Assembly (NCBI GenBank): GCA_019055375.1
Contig: JAHQIW010000773.1
Coordinates: 1-64,000, forward strand
Direction: 5' to 3'
Length of the DNA stretch: 64,000 nucleotides
DNA from: Parelaphostrongylus tenuis
Lineage: Eukaryota; Nematoda; Chromadorea; Rhabditida; Metastrongylidae
Of the stretch, positions 13,563 through 26,059 are shown in pieces. A program made the position numbers and the translations under genes. Below the pieces are notes generated by a model. That model was not told the origin of the DNA. It saw only the letters and a list, made by a program, of their open reading frames with translations, and did not search any database. The stretch's first letter is position 1. Each line of letters begins with the position of its first letter.

Positions 13563-13850
13563 AGAAGCGCGTGTGGCTCAGTGGCTAGAAGAGCTTTGCG
13601 TTGCACACGAGGTCGATGGTTCGATCGCGCGCTCATGGCTCACTAAGTCATACATTACTTCGGAGTTCATAAAATGGTGTCAGACTTGTCTTGGAGGATA
13701 AGCAGCACTGACTAATAGATCGGTAGGCCACCACGAGTCATTGTAAAGGCCATGCATTCAGTCACCTCGGACGAAGAAGATGAATGCATGGGGTATCCCT
13801 CAGAGGTTCATCAGCCCCGAGAACTTTATCCCGTATCTTTTTATGGCTCT
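13563..13850 (+). repeat. SINE-A copy, diverged
   Basis: The head GCGCGTGTGGCTCAGTGG (box A-like) and GGTTCGATCGC (box B-like) begin the copy. The shared body follows with GTAGGCCACCACGAGTCATTG and CCCTCAGAGGTTCATCAG, and it ends CCGAGAACTTTATCCC. Same family as the copy at 27202-27506, with more substitutions. Confidence 0.85.
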
Positions 13851-13934
13851 GACAGTTTCCGTTCGAGTGGACCGGCTGCACTGGTCCCAGTGCTTATTCC
13901 TGCGCTTGTTATAAGTTCTGGTGCGGCTTTTATA

Positions 13935-14240
13935 CAATGCTAGACAGCTGATGTTTCGCCCTCACACCTGTTTTGCTCTTCAGTAGCACAGTGCCTTTTG
14001 GTTTAGCCGATCCCTTGGTCATTGCGATGCCGGAGGACTTTCTCACCTGACTTAACGTGATTTGTTTACTTTATATGTAGGGGTATAACCTAAGGGGATC
14101 GGCTGAACCGAAGGGCACCGTGCTACTGAGGAGCGTGGAAGGGCGAAGCAGCAGATGTCTAGTACTGTATAAGTGCCATACCACACCTCATAACAGACTC
14201 AAACATGTTATCATCTTATTAGATTATCACAGTGGAAGGC
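13935..14240. repeat. Foldback element, family A-like, short copy
   Basis: CAGTAGCACAGTGCC with GTTTAGCCGATCCC on the left is mirrored by GGGATCGGCTGAACC and GGCACCGTGCTACTGA on the right. The outer ends resemble the 25.2 kb copy (ATCAGATTATTTCAG against TTAGATTATCACAG). No coding potential. Confidence 0.7.
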
Positions 14241-14246
14241 TTGCAA

Positions 14247-16426
14247 GTACTGTTCTATTATGGCGGCGCCACTTGCAACCTTCAGTAAAAGCGTGACTTC
14301 TTCGAGCTTTGTAACAACTGAAAGAGTATCGAGTTTCACACTCAGTGAGCAGTTCTAGTCGGCTAGGGTGTGTGTACAGCTGTGATACCAAAGAGCAGAC
14401 ACCTTTTCTTAATCAGAAAGATTAGCTCTATCTAAGGGTTAGAGTTTTGCTATAAAAAAGGACTTTTATCAGGTGAGAAATCTTTAAATGTGAAACAAAA
14501 TCTCGTTATAACTGCTACGGCGTTTAACGAAAATTGGACCCTAGAAGAACTCCTGAGGAATGAACTCCCAATGCAGAGTACCATAACGGAATAGACCACA
14601 TCTTAGTAAATCAAAGGTTTTGCTTGACCGATGTCGCTGTTGTTCCTATTTTCTGCACGGGATCAGACCATCGCCTCCTTTGCGCAACGTCCCGTTTTTC
14701 GTTGAAAGGAGAGAAGGCCGCTAAATTCAAACAACGAAGTCCCGAAACTACCATAAATTGGGATGTATTCGAATCATTAGTCGGTTCCTGGGAAGATACC
14801 ATTGTCGACAACATCGACGAAGAATACGACCGGCTTGTAGAATATCATCACGTTAACGCTATGAAAGCCGAGAGTCTAAAGCCACCGCAGTCCCCTTGTC
14901 TCCGCAGACACTCGAGCTGGGGCGTCAACGTGGAATCGCACGAGCTACAAGCAACCGAAACTTCACTCGCTGCATTTCAGAATGCAAGGTTTCCATTCAA
15001 TGAAAAACCAGCAAGACCCTGTTATTATTCAAAAAGTGGACCTTCACGACATAGGCAATTACCGCCCAATCTGTTTGCTGTCCGTTGTCTATAAACTCAT
15101 CACTTGAGTCATTCTAAATAGGATTGACAGAACACTAGTTGAAGGGCAGTCATGCGAACAAGCAGTCTTCCGAATAGGATTCAATACCATAGACCACATC
15201 CACACGGTTACAAGACTCATTGAAGTTTTACGAGATTACAAACAATCACTCTGTCTCACTTCCATCGATCTGAAGAAAGCCTTTGATTCAATGAAAACAG
15301 AAGCGGTTATAGAGGCTCTGGATAACCAGGGCATCCCTACTCGGTACATAATGAAACAAGAGGGTTTCAACAAGGCGATACAATTTCGCCAAATTATTCA
15401 CTGCCACCCTCCAAAATGTTATACTATCATTAGAATGAGACGATATGGGAGTGAAAATCGACGGTTGACAATTAAACCATCTTCACTTCACTGATGAGAT
15501 CGTCCTCATCACCAAGCATCAGCCAAGCAGAACGAATAGTGGGCGATTTCGACAACATCTGTGGAAAGATTGGCCTTCAACTAAATCTGACAAAAGCGAT
15601 GTTCATGAGGAACGCATGGGTTTCGAATGCCCCATTTGAGCTCAACGAAACGAACATTTCCGAATGCTCCAGTTATGTCTATCTAGGTCGTGAAATCAGC
15701 ATGATGAACGACCTAGCTCCAGAGTTGAGCAGGAGGAAACGAGCGGTTTGAGGAACGGTTGAGAGCGCCGAGGATGTAGTGAAGAGGATAAAGAACATCT
15801 GCTGTAACCTGTGCAGCAGAAGCGTGGTGCCTACGTAAGCATGATGAAAGATCACATGGCGTTATGAAACGCGCAGTCGAAAGCTCGATGCTAGGAGTAT
15901 CCCGTATCTCGCAGATGAGAGAAAAGATCCAAAGTTCTGTCCTATATCAGCCATCGTAAATCAGAGACGCCGTTATAAATGCTAAGATATCGAGAATAAG
16001 GTGGGATGGACTAGTGATGGGCTTCAACGACAACCGATGGACGAGAGCAGTTACCGACTGGATTTCTCGGGATATCAAGCGCTCTTTATAGGAACACCGC
16101 CGACTCGATGGTCCGCTTTCCTCACGAAAGGCATAGAAGAAAAATGAGATGCTCAGCGAATCCTTAGAGCGAGGAGAACCCAATGGGCTACTTTTGCACG
16201 CAATAGGGAAAATGAACGTGTTGCGGGTGCCCTCTCGAGACATTCGGCGATCAACGGGGCGACAGGTGATACAGAAGATAAAGCGTTAAAAACAAGCAGC
16301 ATGAGAGAAAGTAAACCTTCAAAATTCACTTCATTTAAGCTATCAGACAATCATACATTCGTCAGATAATAGCAAAGAATACGCTTTTACCGAATTCCTC
16401 ATGGCGCCGCCATAATAGAACAGTAC
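14247..16426. mobile_element. 24-bp perfect inverted repeats bracketing a dead RTE element
   Basis: GTACTGTTCTATTATGGCGG (first 20 of 24 bases) at 14247-14270 is present as the exact reverse complement at 16403-16426. A third, two-mismatch copy in the second orientation is at 16610-16633. In addition a direct repeat (GTGAGAAATCTT followed by CAAATG or TAAATG) lies inside each end at about 14475 and 16440. The arrangement suggests a terminal-inverted-repeat element into which an RTE retrotransposon inserted, but I saw no clear target-site duplication. Confidence 0.55.
14560..16250 (+). pseudogene. RTE-clade non-LTR retrotransposon relic (endonuclease C-terminus plus reverse transcriptase)
   Basis: The 5' part encodes the end of an apurinic-type endonuclease with the SDHRLL motif near 14664-14681. 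It is followed by the RTE linker and, after a frameshift, reverse transcriptase blocks: DIGNYRPICLLSVVYKLIT, FNTIDHIHTVTRLIE, TSIDLKKAFDS (first catalytic Asp), then after a deletion HFTDEIVLIT where F-A-D-D-I-V-L-I-T is expected. The second catalytic Asp is therefore Glu here, and the Ala is Thr. GLQLNLTKAMFM and YVYLGREISMMNDLAPEL follow. Several stops and frameshifts and the damaged active site show it is inactive. Part of the finger/palm region and the endonuclease N-terminus are missing. Confidence 0.88.
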
Positions 16427-16633
16427 CATTTTTTTCCAGTGAGAAATCTTCAAATGAAAAGCAAATTCTTATTTTGGGTGGTGCGACGCCAAAAATAAGC
16501 TATTTTAGAAATTAAACATGCCACTGGAATTCACCTGATCGGAGCTATCGACAAACTATTGAAACGTTTTGCATAAGCAAAAAGTACGTTTTTACCAAAA
16601 GCCTTTATTGGCGCCATCATAATAGAACAGTAC

Positions 16634-19584
16634 CGGTTTGCAATATCACTAAGATGCTCAGGAAATGTGGATGAAGAACATGTATTTCTTCAAAGTTCTC
16701 TACACAATGATGGGCGCGTGCTCTTTCTACACTCAACCCAACTACATACTGAAATTATTTCCATATAAGGTTTCCTAAGAGTTGTACATTCTTAAAAAGA
16801 TGTTTCTGAGTGAAATTTTTGCGACATTAGCAACGAAAATAATCAGTAAGAGCTGGAATGTGTTGTTTTACTAGAGATATGTCTTCCATTTGAAAACACG
16901 CGTTTTTGGGCACATAAGTGTTATTTTTACGAAAAATAACTCCACAAAAGTCTTCACGGTAATGCACCGTTTTTCCTAACTTTGAATTTTTCCCACACTC
17001 CAAACTCCATAATATGAGTGCTATTAAATTCACTGTGAAGTTCGAGAAAGTGACCAAATACTTCGAAGCGTACTTTTCTCTTCGTTTCTACAGCGCACTG
17101 AGATGGCATCTCCACGAACAAAGCCAGGTATTTCTCAAGCTATTGAGCGATAGTAAAATCTAGTAGAAAGTATTCGATCCAAAAAAGGAACAAAATGTCT
17201 TTGAAAATAGGAGATTCCGGGGTGAATACGTAACGCCTGGGCCAATATATGCTGTACACGAATGCATGAGAAAGGTGGAAGAGGGGTTTCGTATTCGATG
17301 TATTTTCTCCCTCAGGGAATGATCAGCGCCAAATGCTCTATCCTTGCATATAAATAACTATGACGGCTTGAAATAAATCGTATACCTCTATGTTCAGAGT
17401 CATGTTGTGTTGTTTTCTGCAATTCGGTGTTGAGGCAAGTCTCGTTTCAACGTACACTTTCAAGTCGTTGAGTAGTATTCTGTTCATATTCATTGTAGAT
17501 TTCTCATGAGTTCATCAGATACACTGAGTCGTCAGGTGAAAGCAGAGCCGTAAGTTCCTTAACCACGATGCATATAAAGAAATATAATGAGTTATCTGAA
17601 CAACGACGAAGCACAATTGAGCTTAGTACTTACTAATCCTCGCTACTCTGCGCCAACAAATTCTCACTGTAATCAAATCGCCTACGATTTCAATGAATTG
17701 AGTAGGATGATCGTTTCACGACCTGTGAGCGTCAAACAAAAAATCCTTATATTCTAAACTTCAGCGCCATTAAACCGCTCCGTCTTTGTTTTGCTTTACA
17801 TTGTCCTACATCTGCTTCCAATGGATAACTAGATGTAGAAGTCTCTTCCTGTTTCCTACAGTTGCGGCTAAGATACGTACCTACTCGATATCGGTATAAA
17901 GATTCCTTTACCAAGCATATGTAATGTTTATCACTAACTGTCCATCTCTTCCCCAGTTATATGAGGATCACTGCTAACATACACCAAAATTGTGTAAATG
18001 CAGGCACTATTCAAGCTCATTTTCATTAGCTTGAGAGCATACTTGTCTCTTGAATTAGATGTGTTGGGGTATAGCATAGCAGATGTACGTCTATTCGGAA
18101 CGAGGAATTGGTCAATTTGAGGTGTCTGTGTATTCGTCCACATTTCGTCTTGATAAGTTCGGTTGGTGGTCTAATCTTGTTAAGCCTATCCTGTCGGCTA
18201 TAATGTGCGTTGCCAAAAAAATGGAGAATTGCCGACTGAGCTTTGAAATTTGTCGCTATTATAGTATTGTTTACAATAGAATGGTATGCAAGAACGGGAC
18301 GGGGAGCTTAATAACCTCTCAGCTGTGGCAGAACAATATTCTCCGTTTACGATTGATAGCTCTTTTCATTTCAATAGCACTTGTCTCTTCTAATTATACT
18401 GAATATCTGTTGGTTCCGCTTACAATAAGCTCTCAAGCATAAGATATAAAGAACTCGTAAAACTCTGAAAGACTGACCTTCACTTATCTTCACCATTAAT
18501 AATCAATGAAATTTTTAAGAGACCATAAGATAATGACTGCGATGTTCTGTAAAAATTCTATAGAACCCTAGCCATCCGTCAGAGCCGCCAATTTTGAAGC
18601 TTATTCATCGATTTTACCTTTGATTCAAATATGCCTAAAAGTTACGTCCTTGAACAATCATATTCATAGTAACCACTATCAATTAAAGCAATATTTTCAG
18701 ATTTCATAAACTGTACCAAGTTGAATAATTATTCCAAAATTTCGACTTTTCAGTAGACTTAAAACCAAAAGAGCACCTTCGGAAAGTTATTGCTTTAATT
18801 TTTGAAAAGAAGAAACAATGCCTTGTCCAAAAGCGATTCAAGTTCACCACCTTTTTTATATTCATCGGTTACCGAAAATTACCAAAAGATATTAGAAAGT
18901 TGATATCGTTCAAAATGTAAAGCATATAAAATTCAGTTTTTGACCTTCACCAACCGTCTACAACTGCAACGATGCAACGCGCGCAGTACACTCATGAGAT
19001 AGCTGAATACAAAAATACCAAAATATCTTCAACCCATTTAATACGTCCTAACGCTGCGAGTAGTTATTGATGGAGCCATAGTAAAATCTACTAAGTAGTA
19101 GCATGTATAATCTGAATCGACAAACCAGAGTCTCTTCGTCATCTCTGCGTCCTTCTCAACCTCTCATGCATTCTCACTTGTCAAAGACTCATATTCTATT
19201 GGCAAACAGCCAGAATTATGTGTTCTTTTGCAGATTTGATCCGGCCGATTTTGATTGTTCGTGCTAACGCCATCAATTAGACGCCGGTCGTTATATTAAA
19301 CGATGTCAACTATTGCACAAATGTTTTATCTACTCCGCTTCGTTTGATGAAGTTGCCCACCATGCGCTTGAATGGCTGGAGTTTCTTCACCTCCTCTAAT
19401 CAAGTCGAGGAATGCTGCTTTCGACCCATTTCAGTTTACAGATAATAAGTCATGAGACAGGTTTACTCATCCTCTTAACTTTACGACGACATCAATGCTT
19501 ATAGAACAGGCAGTGTGACACGGAGTGTTTTATTGCTGTTCTCAAACATTGGGTTCTGAAGCCTACAGACACTCTGGCAAGGCG
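16634..19584. other. No supportable gene
   Basis: AT-rich sequence. The longest frame is 119 codons on the plus strand at 18083-18442; it has no recognised motif and no clear splice signals. I see no repeat that matches the named families. Confidence 0.4.
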
Positions 19585-19790
19585 TGCGGCACAGCGGCAC
19601 AGTGGTTAGAGGTGTTCGGCAACTAACCCTCGGTCATTGGCATCTCCTACGTCCCAATTCACGAAGTTTCCTTTTGGGGTAAAAAGTGGTACCACCCTCT
19701 AGGGAGTATAAACTGGTTTATATATCGGTAGACCACCGTGAGGCACAGTAATAGCCGGATATGCAATTAAACACCTCTTACGATGTTTAA
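19585..19790 (+). repeat. SINE-A fragment, old
   Basis: The head CGGCACAGTGGTTAGAGGTG and the body (AAAAAGTGGTACCA, ATCGGTAGACCACCGTGAGG) align in order with the SINE at 27.2 kb. The box B region is eroded and the tail is missing. Confidence 0.65.
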
Positions 19791-22050
19791 TGAAGTGCTA
19801 TGCACGGTTTATCTCTCCTCAATTGGTTAATGCCAGTAGCTTTGAAACTCAACATTAAGGGCGACTTTTCACGGCAGTTAGTTATGGGACTGAACTGCTT
19901 GTTCATTGATATTTCTAAATATAAAGTTCTCTTTGGAACGTGGCAGGTCTTCCGCTTTTGGTTGTATATCTTAATCTTTGATTGAATGCTTTTCTTAAAC
20001 AGCTGGCAATTTTAGCAGCATGCATCGTCCACACAGTATCTACACTCTTTAAAATCGGTAACTATCCCACTTCACAAATTCAAGGACCATTATTGAACAT
20101 GCTTGTATTTAGTGATTAAAAAAAGATCCTCTTCAGTAATAACGAACCGCGTTTTCGTTGCTCTGGCTCCCGAATGTTCTACCCTTGAATATGAGAAGAG
20201 CATCAGTTCGGAGATGACTTCAATGTACTTTGATTTTCGACTCTTCCACACCGACTGCACATCGTAGTAGATTTTTCACGTATTAACCAAAAATGTTCGT
20301 AGAGTGAGTGGTTATAAATTCGCTGATTAGCTGCGGGCGATTGTAGCGTTCTGATGAGAAATGCTCGCCTTATTATACGCCATGGTCGTATTTTCACCAT
20401 GCTCTTCAAGCTCATAAACCTTTCCATTCCTCCGGGGTTGCCTGACTGGTTGTAACAATAGTTGTTTGAGAAAATTCCAGCACTGATGTAATGCATCGAT
20501 AATTCAGCGCATATCATTATTAGGTAGAAAGTCCATTCAATAACCTTTACTGTTCCTTGTTGACATCGACTAGACGAGCTTCCCTCGGCAATAGATCGAT
20601 ACCGGCAGTCTAATTCTTTATCAACTACGACTAACAATGATGACGAAAAAGTAACCGTAGACTCAGTATTGTCTACCTCGGATTGTGCCTCTCGGCACCA
20701 GCACTCCGATTCTATCTAGCCTCGAAGAGTACTCTTTTCAGCTTCTGTTACGAGTCTTAACTGGAGAGTCATGTTCTGATTACTCATGCGATCAAATGGA
20801 TTGCTTTGTGGATCAAGTTCTCATGCAATGGGTCCTTTGTATGCAGTTATCGGTGTGCAGATTCGTTTATCCAAGAACTTGTCTATAAGCTTCTCGTCAT
20901 CAGGACGGCAATCTATTCCAGTTCAAGTTGTTCGGAAATCAATATAACTCGGTGGGTTTTGTCGTCCTAGCTGATTATTCAAAGTTTTAGGTCTCATGAG
21001 TGTTCTTCTTACATGACATACAATAAAGTTGCGCAGCTCTAACTTAAGATGCACAATCACCTTGCGTAATTCTACAAAAATTGTATTTATGATCCAGGTA
21101 TGCAATACTCATCGATAAGGTAACTTACTGGACCAATAATGTATAGATGGTAGCTGTGAGTTTGATAAAGTGATCGTTCTCGTAATCACATCAGTTTGTC
21201 TTCCCCAAAACCAGATTTCAAATATTCACTTAGGCCATCATTATTTTAATGAAATGTGTGGATTTTGGGCATAAATTGAAGGTAATCGAATTCTGCTATG
21301 ATGCTGTAAAAAAAATGAGAAAGTGCAAGTATGACCACTCAATGCGGACTTCTCAGTCATCACCTCATCCATCAGACTTAGTCGAAAATCATCACATTCT
21401 TCTTAATGACTGTTCTTAACTTCTTCAACTAGTTTTGTACCAATCTGTATGAATAAGGGCCATCAAAATTGAGATTGATTTCTTCCTGACTAGCATGATA
21501 CAGGCCTTTGAAAATTTTCCTGGTTACACTTCTTTTTGGTTTTTTCGTCATCTGCTCCTCACTTTGATTTCGTCACGGTTGATTTACTCGTTACTAACGT
21601 GGTTTTTAGAATCAAACAGTATTTCAGGATTTTTAAACTTACGGATTTTAAGAAACGAAATCCATCGTGAGCTGGTGTACGTTGTTTCAAAAGCAAAAGC
21701 GATTATCATCTTCGCATCACGTGACTCTTGTAGAGATCGCGCCGTCGGAAATTTGTTACTTATATAGCACTGCGTTTTGGATGCTGCTTCCGAACAAGTA
21801 CAAGCCAGCACAGCAACCTCATAAGCAAGTCTTTAACACTAAACATAATTCTTTGCGACCAGCAGTTGATCGAATTCGCAAACGGCGCGCGACTTTCGTA
21901 TTTTAATGAGATTTTTTATTCGTTTCGGAAGTAACTTTCTTTTTTTGTGTTACTCTGATATCACATGATTTTCTACCGCTCATGTACTTTTATGCATATA
22001 TAACTTTTATGCAAACAAATCTCCGAGTGTGAAACGTTATCTTTTTCCTA
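19791..22050. other. No supportable gene
   Basis: A 144-codon minus-strand frame at 20203-20637 and overlapping frames around 21495-21906 are the longest seen. None has a recognised domain, signal peptide or convincing splice sites, and both strands are open to a similar extent, which argues against coding. Confidence 0.4.
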
Positions 22051-22055
22051 CTCCT

Positions 22056-22125
22056 ATAGCACAATATGGAGAACTTTTCAAGACCCGATTATAGCATCGG
22101 AATCGCCGAGATTTCTGTTATCGAA
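22056..22125 (+). repeat. Dispersed repeat, copy 1
   Basis: CCTATAGCACAATATGGAGA ... TATAGCATCGGAATCGCCGA ... ATTTCTGTTATCGA aligns base for base over about 70 bp with 41418-41490. Looser relatives with the core CGGAATCACC appear near 8495 and 9627. The function is unknown. Confidence 0.55.
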
Positions 22126-22184
22126 TGAGTTTTAGCATAATATGACAATGTACTTATTTTTTAAGGTTTTTATGAGGTCTTTTA

Positions 22185-22620
22185 TGGGCACTCATACAGT
22201 GTAATACACGTGCTTCGGCCTAAATCATATTGCCAGATATTATTGTTTTGAGCAAGGTCTGAAAAACAATCATATATGATTAGTCATAGCCAAATAGTCA
22301 AAGTGTATTACACTGTATAAGTGCACTATGAAATATGAAGGCGTTATCCACAAAAATTCAGGCTTGACCAATCAAATGTTAATCACTGCAATGTCTCATG
22401 ATCATGTCACTGTACATGCAGTGATATTCTGCCGAGTGTGAGATGGATTTTCACTTTACACGCAACAGTATAACATGTTCGTCAACAATTCTTCTGTCTA
22501 GGGGGTTCACCTCCGAAAGGCACTGTGAAACTCACGAGGCTGCAAGGCCGAAACACGTGCATTTCACTGTATAAGTGCCCAGAAAAGACGTCATGAAAGG
22601 CTCAAGGAATAAAAACATTG
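22185..22620. repeat. Foldback element, family B, copy 1
   Basis: The left end (GGGCACTCATACAGTGTAATAC, broken into CACTCATACAGTGTAATACA) faces the reverse-complement arm TGTATTACACTGTATAAGTG near 22303, and a second arm pair follows with CGAAACACGTGCATTTCACT near 22550. The same CACTGTATAAGTGC motif occurs at 58120 and 14167. No coding frame. Confidence 0.6.
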
Positions 22621-22887
22621 TTGGATTATATTATTTTGAGCGACGTCTGAAAAACCAAACGATTATGAAAGTCATAGCATAGTTTAATGGAATGTCATCC
22701 ACCGAGCGTATTCGTGCGAACAAAATACTACGAGTATAAAACACAATTTTTTTCAGATATTACAGAGCACTCAAAAGGGTTTTTCTAAAAACAAACATAG
22801 TGCTGAAATCACTAAAATCTGGACTTTTAAAGATTGTTAAAATTGCAGTAAAGAAAGCTATTCAACGAGAAAAAGATTTCAAAAAGA

Positions 22888-23130
22888 ATGTCTGAAGCCT
22901 AAGCGAGCTTGGGACGCTGGGATCATACACGCGTGTTCAAAGGTCTCGCCCTCGTCTTCAGTGACCCACGTCCACATTAAGCCCTGTATGTAGCAAGGAG
23001 GGAGGCGTGTGTAGTGACGGCACAGTGTAGAATGACACTGGTCCATGACCACTTTTCAGTCGATGTATCTCGGCTGGTAAAACAAAATTGATCCATGGCA
23101 TCGACTGTTTTTAAAACCTCGCAATAAAGA
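22888..23130. repeat. Family C repeat, copy 1
   Basis: GAAGCCTAAGCGAGC, then CTCGCCCTCGTCTTCAGTG, ACCCACGTCCACA and a distal ATCGACTG motif occur in the same order in the copies at 44.2 and 54.6 kb. Old and degenerate. Confidence 0.55.
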
Positions 23131-24238
23131 TCCAAAATAATTTCAAAAAGAATGTTTGAAGGTCTAAATGATCCTTGTCGTCTTCAAAGGGGTAAGGTAA
23201 TAAGCATTCATAAGCATCGCTAAGCTATCGATAACACTGAGAATTTAGACAAATGCTTCAATACATTAGTGACATGAATTAAGGTTTTTTAGGCTTTCTA
23301 AAACATGTTAAATGTAGTAGAAATAATCAGCCAAGATAATCAAGTTACAAAAACACATGAAACCTTACATACTCTGCATCCACAACGTCTACAAATATCA
23401 GAATTATTTACACTTTTGATGTTTTTTTCCAAAGTTTGACCTTTTTCAGCATAACATATTTTGCGGATTCCGGTACTTCTTTCATCTTATTGATTTTCTC
23501 GCATCTTCATTCCATGCAGGCCCTGGAATTTGTTTGTAATTCGCTGTTCCTTGATATCTTTATAGATGCCACTAATTCTACTCTCCTTGGAATAGTGGGA
23601 TAGTCGTGCTAGAGCGTTCCAAAGTCTGCTCCATAGACAGTTTCCACTATTTGTAAGAGCTCCTGTGAGAATATCGCACAGGGTACTTCCCATATAGGCC
23701 TGCTATTACTTTTTTGGTCGAGGGGAAATGGAAACCTCGATGGCCCGAGCTGATTTGAGATGATTGCACTTATCGAAAGACTTCTAAAGTAAATCATCGT
23801 CTGCACCGGTAATGTTTTTGTTGATCTGATAATTTACTGGAGTAGTAAGTTTCTTCAGTTAATGGTTGTAGAAAAGAGGAAGCCGAACGTTCCTTATTAT
23901 GTCACACATAATTCCTTGCTTAGACGACTTCGGGAAAACTTTGCTGTTCACATCCAAAATTTTTCTAGGTTCGTAACGATTTCAGAGAATGAATATGCAC
24001 TCGAACGGGGTTCTGTGCGATACTGTGGGCTTCTCAATACTTGAGAATGAAGCAAAACTTAACATCACAGTTTCACATACAATGCCAATGTGATTTATAG
24101 TATAAGATTAAGGAAAAAGTTCCTTAACACTCGCTAAAAATTCAATGTTTACACATAAATTATTTTGAGAGCAACAATAGTTATTCTTCAGAACAAAGAC
24201 CATCATTATCCACGTGTCTGCCGACGATCTGTGAGCTT
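23131..24238. other. No supportable gene
   Basis: Short frames only (up to 68 codons). AT-rich with no recognised repeat. Confidence 0.4.
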
Positions 24239-24990
24239 TTAAATTTGTTCGAAATCGCCATTCCTTGGGCTTCGAATCAGAAAACTCCTGATATGCCTTT
24301 TCAACTTGATTTCGATATCTCGAATCAGCTTCCCACGCGGGAAATGTCCTATTGAGCGGGAAAGACCATAATCGAACGGCCCAGTATCTGGACTGTAGGC
24401 TGGGTGCGGCAAGACCTTGACTTCCTCCATTTCATCAGACTTTTCCCTAGTCTTCTTTGCTGCTGAGGTTTGGCATTGTCTTGCTGAAACAGCGTGCGCT
24501 TTCGACGAATCAATGTCGGGTCTTTATAACCAGTGTTGCCGTGGGAGTTTCTTATGGAATTATTTCTGAGATATTGCCATGAATTCACAATAACCACTAC
24601 TGCGTGAAACAAATGTAAAATTTGAATTGTTCGTGGTTGTCAAGAAACTTTTTCCTAAACCCAGTAAAAAAAAAACAGAAAACGATTGAGTTATGAGCAA
24701 CTGCGCAGTCAGAAGTTGTTTTCTACCATCTTTCGTTGGTTTTGCAAATGCAGTTAAGATTGAAGGAAGTGATTTTTGCCGTTAGTATGACAATACTTTC
24801 GATGCGCACTTGCATAGTGCAGAAATGCTTGGTTGAAATAGTAATCATAGTTCCGCCCAACAATACACCGTCATAAGGGCAAACAAAGGAGAAAATCGTG
24901 TTGAAACTGCAGAATGTATATCGTCCTTTGAAGTAATTCAGCTTTTTCCACAAACTTCTCCCAACTTTTTGCGGTCTTTTCGTACCCAAT
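24239..24990 (-). pseudogene. Mariner-family transposase relic
   Basis: On the minus strand KRTLFQQDNAKP near 24440-24500 corresponds to the second catalytic Asp block. After one frameshift VKVLPHPAYSPDTGPFDYGL near 24365-24425 is the diagnostic mariner/Tc1 block ending in the third catalytic Asp (F-D-Y). IKLKRHIRSF lies close to the C-terminus. Upstream, a frame at 24723-24989 contains GGTMITISTKHFC, plausibly the region between catalytic residues. At least one frameshift and the lack of an N-terminal helix-turn-helix show it is inactive. Confidence 0.8.
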
Positions 24991-25159
24991 CATTGGGAAT
25001 TTTGGGATTCAAATCTATATACTACTATTTCTTTTCTATTAATAACAAATGTGATGTTTCTGTGCAATTTATGTGCGCATAAATATTGACACAATGGCGA
25101 ATTTCGCCTCTAATCATTACTGTTTACTCTAATAATAAGTAACCTATGTCAAAGTATAC

Positions 25160-25676
25160 CTCTTCTATCGACCGCTTTCTACAGACCCGCTCAAAATGAT
25201 ATAATCTGATAAGGATAATATATGTTTTGAGCTGATAGGTCTAGTGGTATACAAGCGCCTGTTTCGTCTATTGGGACTCATCAGTACCACCCTCGCTCGG
25301 TTCAGCCAATCCCCTGAGGTTAAATAATCCTCTGAAGAAATTGACGCCGAATCAAAAATCTCCCCAAGCCAGGTGATGTCCTTACCTGACATTGTAGTGG
25401 CGTTGTCTATAAAAAGCGGTCGATAGAAGAGGCTTAGTTCACTATAACAGCTGCGTACTCGACTGCCGATCACCACAATGTCAGGTAAGTACATCACCTG
25501 ACTTGGGGTGATTTTTTACTCGGTGTCAATTACCTTACAGGATTATTTGACCTCAGGGATTGGCTGAACCGAGGTAGGGTGATACTGATGAGTCCCAGTA
25601 GGACGAAACACTCGCCTGTATACCACTAGACTTATTAGTTCGAAACATGTAATATCCTATCAGATTATTTCAGAGT
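25160..25676. repeat. Foldback element, family A, copy 2, with nested palindromes
   Basis: Outer arms: ATCTGATAAGGATAATAT ... GATAGGTCTAGTGGTATACA on the left and TGTATACCACTAGACTTATT ... ATATCCTATCAGATTAT on the right. Middle arms: TCGGTTCAGCCAATCCCCTG against the reverse complement around 25555-25580. Inner arms: CAGGTGATGTCCTTACCTGA near 25370 against TCAGGTAAGTACATCACCTG near 25481. A further pair, CCTCTTCTATCGACCGCTTT at 25159-25178 and its complement at about 25413-25432, does not fit the same hairpin, so one foldback may have been inserted in or recombined with another. No coding capacity. Confidence 0.82.
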
Positions 25677-26059
25677 AGTCATTACTGAATATTCGTATAA
25701 AAACAAAGGTGAAAAAATGCTAAACATTTTCAGTTCACTCTTTTGGCTCACTGTCATTTTGGTCTATTATGATCAAATTTTTGGCTAGTTTTCTGTTGTC
25801 TACATGTTTTTTCAGGAAATGGATCAAGAAGAAGTTTTTACAATGTTTTGAGTGTGAAGTAAGCGAAGTTGCCGAAACGTCAGGACATCTGAAAATCCAT
25901 CTGAATAGTTAAACTGCTTTGGAGTGGGCAAAATCACTGAAGCGTTAACCATCGTCTTTGAAGAACAATCACATTAATCTTAAGCGATCTCGAACAGAGG
26001 TAGTTTGTGCTCAATTCTGTGTTTATGATTGCAAAGCCGACTCTCTGTGGACTTCGCGT
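25677..26059. other. No supportable gene
   Basis: AT-rich spacer between repeats. No frame or repeat stands out. Confidence 0.4.

Noticed and set aside
20203..20637. 144-codon minus-strand frame as a gene
   Set aside because: It is the longest frame in its area, but it has no domain, no convincing splice sites and no start context, and it lies in repeat-poor AT-rich DNA where chance frames of this size occur.
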